Positions 9,017 to 16,429 of a stretch of DNA of 64,000 bases are shown in pieces. The notes under the pieces were generated by a model, which saw nothing but the letters and a program-made list of their open reading frames with translations, ran no database searches and had not been told where the DNA came from. Source of the DNA: Bacteroidota bacterium (GTDB lineage: Bacteria > Bacteroidota > Bacteroidia > Chitinophagales > Chitinophagaceae); the NCBI GenBank assembly GCA_023423405.1, contig JAFAFR010000038.1:1-64000 (forward strand), read 5' to 3'. A program made the translations under genes and the position numbers. Within the stretch, counting starts at the first letter, position 1; each line of letters starts with the position of its first letter.

Positions 9017-9853
9017 ATGTTTTACCGGATATTTCTCCTGGCCACGCTGTTGCTGTTTGTAACAGCGCTCCACAGCCAGGAACTTTATGTATTCACCGAG
9101 CCGGCCTCCAACCTGCCGGCGAGGTCTGTCTCTGCAAAATTAACGGCCAGGTACAGCCGAAATGAGGCCACCGGCAGCTTCGCGCAGCGATACAATCCTG
9201 AACTGATGGCCGGGCTGAGCCGCAAGCTGCAGGTGAAGCTCGGTACCAGCTTCTCCGATTTTTATACGCCGGGCCTGCGATGGGAGTCGTTGAAGGGCGG
9301 CGTGAAATGGCGCTTCCTGTCCAACGACGGCATCCACCGGCATTTTCGTATGGCTGCATTTGCCGATGCCGCTTACAGCCGCAACGATATGGTCTATGAT
9401 GAAATGAACCTCGATGGCGACAACAGTGGCCTGCAGGCAGGGGTGATCGCTACGCAATTATTGGGGAGACTGGCGCTTTCGGGCACGGCCAGCTATATGC
9501 GCGTATGGGATGAAAAATTTCAGCAGCAGGCGCACGCCGGCCTGCACGACCAGAACAGTATTAACGCCAGCGTTTCGGCGGGCTTCCTGGTATTCCCTTT
9601 CCAGAACGACGACTACAACAAGGTGAATGGTAATATCTACGTGGAAGCGCTGGGAGCGAAGGGACTGGAGAAAGGCTTGTACTATTTCGACCTGGCGCCG
9701 GCCTTCCAACTGATCTTCAGCAGCCGCACAAAACTGAACCTGGGCGCCCGTTTCCAGGCTGCCGGAAACATGCAGCGGCTGGCGCGGAACAGTTGGTTTA
9801 TAGGCGTGGAAACAAGCTTTCTGCAGGCCTGGAAGCAGCGGAAGAAAGAATAA
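9017..9853 (+). CDS. Hypothetical outer-membrane beta-barrel protein
   Basis: 278 residues with a signal peptide ending near ALHSQ (about residue 21). Alternating strands follow, with SAKLTARYSR, a predicted barrel of about ten strands and a terminal aromatic strand (SWFIGVETSFLQAW) before a basic tail. I recognise no named family with certainty. It follows the thioredoxin gene by 4 bases, so it belongs to the same HYC_CC_PP / HMA / TlpA transcription unit. A role in metal export or sensing across the outer membrane is an inference from context. Confidence 0.6.
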   Translation: MFYRIFLLATLLLFVTALHSQELYVFTEPASNLPARSVSAKLTARYSRNEATGSFAQRYNPELMAGLSRKLQVKLGTSFSDFYTPGLRWESLKGGVKWRFLSNDGIHRHFRMAAFADAAYSRNDMVYDEMNLDGDNSGLQAGVIATQLLGRLALSGTASYMRVWDEKFQQQAHAGLHDQNSINASVSAGFLVFPFQNDDYNKVNGNIYVEALGAKGLEKGLYYFDLAPAFQLIFSSRTKLNLGARFQAAGNMQRLARNSWFIGVETSFLQAWKQRKKE

Positions 9854-9886
9854 AAAGCGTTTCGCTGCGTTATAGCAGGGAAATCC

Positions 9887-10951
9887 ATGCGTATGAAATA
9901 CCCGATCGCCCTGGCCTGCCTGCTGGCGGGCAACCTTGCCCTGGCCCAGAAAGTGGACCTGGATCGTTATAGTTTTACCGTTTCCTACCGCGATCTTCCC
10001 CATATGCCCGTAGACACAGGGTTTCGCAGCTACGATTTTCAGTTGCAGACCGGTCCCCTTATGCGGGTGGCAGCCAGCCAGTTGCGGACGGCGGAAACCG
10101 TATTCATAGAAGGCTGGATAGGACAGGAGAGCGGCGGGGATATTTCTGTTTCCCTTAAAATGGAAGACCTGCTGATCCTGAAATCGGATGTGGTGACGCG
10201 GGAAGAAGTTAAGAAAGATAAATCGGGCAATATCGTCTCCAAAAAGATATGGTATGCGCCGCTGCTGACCTACAGCTATGGCGCTTTCCTGCAGGTGAAG
10301 GACCGGAATGGCCAGCAGATCCAGAGCCGGCAGCTTGTTTCCCGCGGCCAGCAATATACGCACAAGGGAGCCGAGAGCGCCAGCCGGCAGCAGGCCGCCA
10401 ACCTCTTGCTCAATATGTTTACGCTTACCGCAGAGCTGAGCCAGGATGTACTCAATCAAACCATCAGGAAGGTTTCCAACGACCTCTCTTACGACTATGG
10501 TTATGTGGAGAAAAGAGTGAACGATGGCATCTGGATCCTCGACAGCCGCAAGCACCCCGAATACGATGCTTTCCGCAGGCACTGGGGAAATATCCAGAAT
10601 GCGCTGTTCCGCCTGCAGCCACAGGAACCGGTAGATGCCGTGCGGCAATCGCTGCAGGATGACCTGGCCTATTTTGAAAAACTGCCCCTGAAATACAGCG
10701 GCCGTGACAAGGCCGACCGCAAACTGCGCTATGCCTGTTACTATCTTTTATCGAGGGTGTACTACTGGCTCGACGATCCTTCGTCTTCCGTGCAGGCGGC
10801 CACCAGCCTCACGTTGAACGACTACGATACCCGCGACGGAAAACTGCTGGAAGCAGATGCCGTCCGCCTGCAGGAATTGCTGCGGCTCAATAAAAGAAGT
10901 TCCCGTCATTTTCCCCTTTATTTCGACAGCATGGCCGCAACAAATCAGTAA
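9887..10951 (+). CDS. Hypothetical secreted protein
   Basis: 354 residues starting MRMKYPIALA with a signal peptide (about 1-21, LALAQ). The N-terminal half (about 25-150) looks beta-rich, the C-terminal half helical (QSLQDDLAYFEKL, RYACYYLLSRVYYWLDD). No family or catalytic motif was recognised. It starts 33 bases after the preceding barrel gene on the same strand and may be part of that unit; the next gene, a sugar kinase, follows closely. Confidence 0.55.
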   Translation: MRMKYPIALACLLAGNLALAQKVDLDRYSFTVSYRDLPHMPVDTGFRSYDFQLQTGPLMRVAASQLRTAETVFIEGWIGQESGGDISVSLKMEDLLILKSDVVTREEVKKDKSGNIVSKKIWYAPLLTYSYGAFLQVKDRNGQQIQSRQLVSRGQQYTHKGAESASRQQAANLLLNMFTLTAELSQDVLNQTIRKVSNDLSYDYGYVEKRVNDGIWILDSRKHPEYDAFRRHWGNIQNALFRLQPQEPVDAVRQSLQDDLAYFEKLPLKYSGRDKADRKLRYACYYLLSRVYYWLDDPSSSVQAATSLTLNDYDTRDGKLLEADAVRLQELLRLNKRSSRHFPLYFDSMAATNQ

Positions 10952-10972
10952 ATTACCGGCAGATGATTGCCT

Positions 10973-12475
10973 ATGCGATATTTTGCCGGTATTGATATTG
11001 GAACCACCCATACCAAACTCGTACTGGTAGATGCATCGCTTCAACCCCTGTACCAATTCAAACTGGGATACCTCAATGGGCAGGCCGAATGGCTGGATGC
11101 CGATGAGATCCTTTCTCACGGCTTACAATTGCTGGCGCTGGCGGCGGAACAATTGCCGCAGGATGCAACCGCCCTGGCCATTGGGTTCAGCAGCGCCATG
11201 CACAGCCTGGTACTGGTAGACCGCAACGGGGCAGCGTTCGGCCCGCTGCAAACCTGGGCGGATAACAGCAGTGCGCCCGCTTTGGAGTTCCTGCAAAAAA
11301 ATGAAACAGCCCCCGCTTTGTTCCGGGAAACCGGCACACCCCTGCATCCCATGTCGCCCTTTTGTAAACTGGCCTGGAAAAAAATATTCCAGCCCGAAGC
11401 GCTGGCCGCGGCTGATAAGGCGGTGGGCATCAAGGAATACATCTGGCACCGGCTCACGGGCCATTGGGAGATCGATCACAGCATTGCTTCTGCAACCGGA
11501 CTTTTTTCCCTCAGGCAACGGAAATGGATAACCGCTGCACTGGAGCTGGCGGGCGTACGGGCAGACCAGCTTTCACGGCCGGTACCGGTGACCCATAACC
11601 GAATATTAAGGCAGGAACTTATCCCCGGTTTTGAGCAGCGGGCAATTGCGGTGGAACTGGTGATTGGCGGAAGCGACGGCTGCCTGGCACAGGTAGGGTC
11701 AGGAATAATTTCACCGGGATCGGCGGCGCTGACCATCGGCACCAGCGGGGCCATCCGTTGCACCCTGCAACACCCATGGATAGACGAAAAGAAAGAACTC
11801 TTCACCTATATCCTCGATGAAAGTCTTTTTGTGACCGGCGGGGCCATCAACAACGGTGGCATGGCGCTGCAGTGGTTACAGGCGTCGGTGATGGGCGGAT
11901 CGTACGAGCCCGGCGCCGTACTGCAAAGCTTTGACCAGGCGGCTGCGGAGATTGCTCCAGGCGCAGAAGGACTGGTATGTCTCCCTTGGTTCCAGGGCGA
12001 ACGGGCACCGGTGTGGAACGCCGACGCCAGCGGCATCTATGCCGGTATCCGGAGCCATCACCACCAGGCCCATTTTAAAAGGGCCTTGCTGGAAGGCATC
12101 TGTTTCAGTTTCCGGCAGTTGCTGGAAAAGCTGGAAGCAGCCGCCGGACCGGTAGGGCAGGTGGTGGTAAGCGGCGGGTTCACGGCTTCGCCCGCCTGGC
12201 TGCAAATGATGGCCGATATCCTGCGACGCCCGCTTCGCCTGCCGGCCGAGGGGCTGGACGCATCTGCCCTGGGCGCCATTGCACTGGCCATGAAAGCTGC
12301 GGGTGAGCCGGGCCCGGCTCAAAAAAACACCGGTGACCCAAGGCCCTGGCATGCATTCCTTCAAAAGCTGCCGGCCGCGGCCGCTGTCTATACACCCGAT
12401 ACACAGTTTACGGCAACCTATTCTGCAAACTATTCCCGATTCCTCCAACTATGTCGATTCTCATCATCCTTTTAG
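10973..12475 (+). CDS. FGGY-family carbohydrate kinase (probably gluconate kinase)
   Basis: A 500-residue cytoplasmic kinase of the FGGY/ASKHA fold: N-terminal phosphate loop GIDIGTTHTKLVLVD (about 6-20), SSAMHSL, the second-domain ATP motif LTIGTSGAIR, and VVVSGGFTASPAWLQMMADIL near the end. Together with the overlapping GntP permease this suggests phosphorylation of gluconate to 6-phosphogluconate; xylulose or another polyol remains possible. The start is taken as ATG 10973; a TTG two codons upstream is also open. Its last 25 bases overlap the permease gene in another frame, which implies coupled translation. Confidence 0.85.
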   Translation: MRYFAGIDIGTTHTKLVLVDASLQPLYQFKLGYLNGQAEWLDADEILSHGLQLLALAAEQLPQDATALAIGFSSAMHSLVLVDRNGAAFGPLQTWADNSSAPALEFLQKNETAPALFRETGTPLHPMSPFCKLAWKKIFQPEALAAADKAVGIKEYIWHRLTGHWEIDHSIASATGLFSLRQRKWITAALELAGVRADQLSRPVPVTHNRILRQELIPGFEQRAIAVELVIGGSDGCLAQVGSGIISPGSAALTIGTSGAIRCTLQHPWIDEKKELFTYILDESLFVTGGAINNGGMALQWLQASVMGGSYEPGAVLQSFDQAAAEIAPGAEGLVCLPWFQGERAPVWNADASGIYAGIRSHHHQAHFKRALLEGICFSFRQLLEKLEAAAGPVGQVVVSGGFTASPAWLQMMADILRRPLRLPAEGLDASALGAIALAMKAAGEPGPAQKNTGDPRPWHAFLQKLPAAAAVYTPDTQFTATYSANYSRFLQLCRFSSSF

Positions 12476-13755
12476 CCCTGGGGCTCCTGTTCTTCCTTAC
12501 TCTCCGGAAGGTGATGCCTTTTATTGCCCTCCTGCTGGTGAGCCTGCTCATGGGCCTGCTACTTGGAATGCCGCTGGCAGATCTTTTAAAAGCCGTCCAG
12601 GACGGGATCGGCAGCATGCTGGGAAGCATGGCCCTGATCCTCTGCTTTGGCGCCATCCAGGGAAAGCTGCTGGAGCATACCGGCGCGGCAACCGTGATCA
12701 GCCGCTACCTGATGGAAAAAATGGGCCGGCAAAACATCCAGTGGGCTGTTTTGCTCATGGGCTTTTTGGTGGGCATTCCGCTGTTTTACAATGCCGGTTT
12801 CGTAATACTGGTTCCCTTCGTATTTACCATTGCCGCCAACGCGCGCCTGCCGCTCCTGTTTGTGGCCATCCCCATGGCTTCGGCACTTTCGGTTACGCAC
12901 GGGTTTTTGCCGCCGCACCCCGGGCCTGTCGGACTGGCTTCCATCTTTCACGCGAGCATAGGCAAAACCATGCTCTATGGCATGATGGTGGCCATTCCCA
13001 CCGTTTGCGTGGCGGGGATCTTGTTCGGCCGCAGTTTCCGGCACAAAGGTCCTATGCCGCAACCCGCGCCGGTGGCGGAATCGGTGGAAGGATTGCCAGG
13101 TGCGGGACTCTGCATGCTGATCGGTTTGCTTCCCGTGATCCTGATCGCCCTGCAGGCAGCTTTTGCTTCCCTGCTTCCCGACGGCTCCCTGCTGCAATCT
13201 GCGCTAAATGCGGTGGGCGACCCGGTCATGGCGCTGATGCTGACGGTAGCCCTGGGCTCCTGGCTGCTGGCCCTGAGAAGGGGCGTAGGGCTGGAAGAAC
13301 TGATGACGCAATACGGCAAGGCCATCGAAAGCATTGCATTGATCATGATGGTGATTGGCGCCGGTGGCGCTTTGAAAGAGATACTGGTACGCACGGGCGT
13401 TGCTAGTGATGTGGCTGTATTTATTTCCAACAACCATTTTCCGCCGCTGATAGCCGGGTGGCTGGTAGCCGCCGCCATCCGCGTGATCCTGGGATCGGCC
13501 ACCGTAGCGGGACTCACCGCCGCAGGTATTCTTGCCCCGCTGGTGGCAGCAGGCGGCGTTTCACCGGAATGGATGTTACTGTCGGTAGGCGCGGGCAGCC
13601 TGTTCTGCAGTCATGTGAACGATACCGGCTTCTGGATCTTTAAGGAGTACTTTGGTCTAACGGTCAGGGATACCCTGTTATCCTGGACCCTGATGGAAAC
13701 CATCATTTCCGTGGTGGGCCTCCTGCTGGTGCTGTTGCTGGCAACGGTTTTCTGA
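12451..13755 (+). CDS. GntP-family gluconate:H+ symporter
   Basis: A 434-residue inner-membrane transporter of about 12 hydrophobic segments. GntP-family signatures are visible: LGSMALILCFGAIQGKLLEHTGAA, GIPLFYNAGFVILVPF, VTHGFLPPHPGP and SLFCSHVNDTGFWIFKEYFG. It imports gluconate or a similar sugar acid for the kinase whose 3' end it overlaps. The gene ends exactly one base before the convergent metalloprotease gene, with the apparent terminator inside that neighbour. Confidence 0.93.
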   Translation: MSILIILLALGLLFFLTLRKVMPFIALLLVSLLMGLLLGMPLADLLKAVQDGIGSMLGSMALILCFGAIQGKLLEHTGAATVISRYLMEKMGRQNIQWAVLLMGFLVGIPLFYNAGFVILVPFVFTIAANARLPLLFVAIPMASALSVTHGFLPPHPGPVGLASIFHASIGKTMLYGMMVAIPTVCVAGILFGRSFRHKGPMPQPAPVAESVEGLPGAGLCMLIGLLPVILIALQAAFASLLPDGSLLQSALNAVGDPVMALMLTVALGSWLLALRRGVGLEELMTQYGKAIESIALIMMVIGAGGALKEILVRTGVASDVAVFISNNHFPPLIAGWLVAAAIRVILGSATVAGLTAAGILAPLVAAGGVSPEWMLLSVGAGSLFCSHVNDTGFWIFKEYFGLTVRDTLLSWTLMETIISVVGLLLVLLLATVF

Positions 13756-14679
13756 TCAGCGGTTCCAGTCGTACCAAACGGAACAGAGGAAGGACCGGTC
13801 CTCTTTTGTAGGCTCGCGCAATGCATTTACATACACGGCATTCATCACGGCCCTTGGTGTGAAAATGATTTTACCATTCTTTAGCTGGATTCCTTTTCCG
13901 AAATGGGAGAGGCCCAGGGAATGGCCGGCTTCGTGCAGCGCCACCGATTCAATATCATAATCGTTTTGCAGGCTGATGCGCCAGTTGAAACGGTCGTTGT
14001 AATAGGTTTCACGAAAGGCGGCGTCGTTCACGCCGTCGTTGTCAATATCGGTGGGCATCCCGTTTTCATCAAAGAAGATGAAGGTGAATGTAACGGCCAG
14101 TATGAAATTGCCGCCATCGGGGGTGAGTACATCAAAGAATTCGCCGGGTAAAAAACCGGCATGCTGCAGGTCTGCCTTATTGGTTTCATTTCCGCCAAAG
14201 CCCAGCAGGCTCGACACATAACCGATCTGTTCGCGGTTGGCCTGTTTCTGGAACTGGATATGGGTGCAGCAGGTACGGCTCCAGGTTTCCATCGCGCGGT
14301 CTATTGCATTGTGCACGCTTTGCCGGCTGACGCCAAAATCGCGGGTGCAGTTCTGCCCGATCGCGTAGGTGATCACTCTTCTGCATCCTCTCCGCGGGTC
14401 GCGCGATACAAATTCGGCATCGGGTTTTGTTTTCCTGTCGTTGTAAAGGATGGTGGCGCCGTCAAAACGGTCGCGGCCTTTTTTACACATGTATTCTGCT
14501 TTCAGCAGTGCGGCTTTGTGGCCGGCAAATACGCGGGCGGGAAGATCGGTGTAGGAGGTTTTGGTATTCCTGGCCTTGGTTTTGGCTGAAACCTGTTCCA
14601 AAGCCTGGTCGTTTTTGCTGCATGCAGACAGGAGCACGCAGGCAGTTGCCAGCAGGTGGCAGGCTGATAAGGATTTCAT
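13756..14679 (-). CDS. Matrixin-like zinc metalloprotease lipoprotein
   Basis: 307 residues. The signal peptide ends in a lipobox (LLSAC, Cys20), so the protein is a lipoprotein. A metzincin zinc site HEAGHSLGLSH spans 249-259 (ligands H249, H253, H259; catalytic E250), with a likely Met-turn at Met279. A short Asp/Asn motif (DIDNDGVND) could bind calcium. The fold looks like a peptidase M10/matrixin domain with several Cys (CC at 137-138, C100, C111). It would act on proteins at the cell envelope. The 3' end abuts the GntP gene. Confidence 0.82.
   Translation of the reverse strand: MKSLSACHLLATACVLLSACSKNDQALEQVSAKTKARNTKTSYTDLPARVFAGHKAALLKAEYMCKKGRDRFDGATILYNDRKTKPDAEFVSRDPRRGCRRVITYAIGQNCTRDFGVSRQSVHNAIDRAMETWSRTCCTHIQFQKQANREQIGYVSSLLGFGGNETNKADLQHAGFLPGEFFDVLTPDGGNFILAVTFTFIFFDENGMPTDIDNDGVNDAAFRETYYNDRFNWRISLQNDYDIESVALHEAGHSLGLSHFGKGIQLKNGKIIFTPRAVMNAVYVNALREPTKEDRSFLCSVWYDWNR
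13785..13807 (+). terminator. Probable gntP terminator inside the convergent gene
   Basis: AGAGGA (13785-13790) and TCCTCT (13799-13804) form a 6-bp stem with an 8-base loop, followed by TTT. It lies 30 bases past the gntP stop, within the last codons of the convergent metalloprotease gene. Confidence 0.55.
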
Positions 14680-14710
14680 AAACGGCGGGGGTTAGTCCTA
14701 TGAATTTAAA

Positions 14711-15685
14711 TCATTTTTTCTGTTTCCTTATGTCCGTTATGATCCTTTTTGCGTGTATGCGCGAGTTTTCAATGAATAAACTATGCGTGTCCATGCCGCC
14801 GCAGATAACGCCGGCCAGGTAAATGCCGGGCACCGAAGATGCATGGGTTTTAGGGTTGATGAGTGGCTTGCGACTGGCATCGGCCGACAGATCAACGCCC
14901 AGCGATTCCAGGAAGACGAGATTGGGCTCATAGCCTGTCATGGCAATGACCCAGTCGTTGGGCAGCGTAATCATTCCATCCGGCGTTTCTATGTCCACCT
15001 CCTTTTCCCTGATGGCTGCCACGCGGCTGTTGAAATAAGCCGTGATGGATCCTTCCTTAATGCGGTTGAGGATATCGGGCCGCACCCAGTACTTGACGCG
15101 TTTGCCAATTTCTTCGCCTCTAACGACCATGGTTACCCGCGCGCCCTTGCGCCAGGTTTCCAGCGCCGCGTCCACTGCCGAGTTCTGTGCACCGATCACC
15201 AGTACATCCTGGAAAGCATAAAAATGCGGGTCCTTGTAATAGTGCGTCACTTTGGGCAGTTCTTCTCCCGGCACCTGCAGGCGGTAGGGGATATCGTAAA
15301 AGCCGGTAGCGATCACCAGGTTCCTGGCCTGGTAATCGCTCCTGCTGCTTTTGATATGGAAAAATTCGCCGGTTCTTTTCGCCGAAATAACCGTTTCAAA
15401 TAACCTGATCCGGAGGTCGTGGCTGACTGCTACCCTCCGGTAATACTCCAATGCCTCGGCACGCGTAGGCTTGGGGTTGTTGGAAACAAAAGGCACATCC
15501 CCAATTTCCAGTCTTTCCGAAGTAGAAAAGAAAGTCATATTGCTGGGATAGTGATACAGGGAATTGACCAGGCATCCTTTTTCGAGGATGAGATAATGCA
15601 GCTTTGATTTTTTTGCTTCCAGGGCGCAGGCGAGCCCTATGGGTCCGCCGCCTACAATGATCAGATCGTACAGGCTTTCAGTCAT
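14711..15685 (-). CDS. ypdA: YpdA-family FAD/NAD(P)H disulfide reductase
   Basis: 324 residues, a flavoprotein of the thioredoxin-reductase type: FAD-binding GGGPIGLA near the N-terminus (about 12-19) and a second nucleotide motif VIGAQNSAVDAAL (about 165-177). There is no CxxC redox pair, and the region SLYHYPSNMTFFSTSERLEIG is typical of YpdA, the putative bacillithiol-disulfide reductase. Cytoplasmic; expected to use NADPH to reduce oxidised bacillithiol. Finding it supports bacillithiol as the low-molecular-weight thiol here, although the biosynthesis genes are not in the window. Confidence 0.85.
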   Translation of the reverse strand: MTESLYDLIIVGGGPIGLACALEAKKSKLHYLILEKGCLVNSLYHYPSNMTFFSTSERLEIGDVPFVSNNPKPTRAEALEYYRRVAVSHDLRIRLFETVISAKRTGEFFHIKSSRSDYQARNLVIATGFYDIPYRLQVPGEELPKVTHYYKDPHFYAFQDVLVIGAQNSAVDAALETWRKGARVTMVVRGEEIGKRVKYWVRPDILNRIKEGSITAYFNSRVAAIREKEVDIETPDGMITLPNDWVIAMTGYEPNLVFLESLGVDLSADASRKPLINPKTHASSVPGIYLAGVICGGMDTHSLFIENSRIHAKRIITDIRKQKK

Positions 15686-15703
15686 CCTTCAAAACTACGC
15701 ATC

Positions 15704-16414
15704 TCAGTTCATTGGCGATACTTTCCCCGAACCACTCACATCCACCTTCACCTGCGGGTTGCCTTTGTACCATACGTTTCCGCTGCCGCTGATGCGGCTT
15801 TCGAGATACTCCGTTACCCAAAGCCTGATATCACCGGAGCCACTGGTTTCCGTAAAGCCCTGCCGGGCTTCCAGTCCGCTGGCCTCCACTTTTCCGCTGC
15901 CACTGATCTTAAATTTCACTTTATCGGCGCTGCCGTTCACCACACTGATGCGGCCGCTGCCGCTGATGCGGGTTTCCAGTTCCGTGGCGGTAAGGTGGCC
16001 GATCTCCACATCGCCCGAGCCGCTGGATTCCACCCAGAGCCGGCTGGCGCTGACGGGCTGCAGCAGTTTCATCGCGCCCGATCCGCTGAGGTGCAGGCTG
16101 CCGATCTGCGGCGACTTAACCCTTACTTCGATGGACTCGTGCGAGTGGATAACAGTATGGTCTTTCAGGCGAATTTTCAGTTCATCGTTGCTCACATAGG
16201 TCTCAATCACGTTGATGATATTCCGCTGCGCCGTGATCTCGATGCCAGGCTCAGCGCCGCTTTCATAATACAGCGTGCCGGGAAGCTCAAAATGTATGCC
16301 TGTGAAATCGCCGGTGCTGCGGTTCTCGGTAACAACGGGCCCGTCGCCGTTCACTTTTTTGCAGGCGTTGAGGAATAGAAGAAGGAAGGGGAAAAACAAA
16401 AGGAACTTTTTCAT
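15704..16414 (-). CDS. GIN-domain (DUF2807) lipoprotein
   Basis: 236 residues. Signal peptide with lipobox LFLNAC (Cys about 18), then a putative auto-transporter adhesin head GIN domain: a beta-helix with repeated SGSG turns (LSGSGAM, SSGSGDV, ISGSGRI, ISGSGKV, TSGSGDI, ISGSGNV, VSGSGKV) at about 20-residue spacing. The first segment (TGIHFELPGTLYYESG) is the usual domain start. Surface or periplasmic; function in the family is unknown. It lies 15 bases downstream of the TonB receptor gene and is probably co-transcribed. Confidence 0.88.
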   Translation of the reverse strand: MKKFLLFFPFLLLFLNACKKVNGDGPVVTENRSTGDFTGIHFELPGTLYYESGAEPGIEITAQRNIINVIETYVSNDELKIRLKDHTVIHSHESIEVRVKSPQIGSLHLSGSGAMKLLQPVSASRLWVESSGSGDVEIGHLTATELETRISGSGRISVVNGSADKVKFKISGSGKVEASGLEARQGFTETSGSGDIRLWVTEYLESRISGSGNVWYKGNPQVKVDVSGSGKVSPMN

Positions 16415-16429
16415 ATTGATAAGTATTGA

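Noticed and set aside
9458..10648. Long minus-strand open frame of 396 codons
   Set aside because: It is antisense to two well-supported secreted-protein genes; its composition fits a shadow frame in GC-rich coding DNA.
15740..16110. Repeated SGSG coding pattern as a DNA repeat array
   Set aside because: It is explained by the beta-helix turns of the GIN domain; the DNA units are diverged and in one frame.
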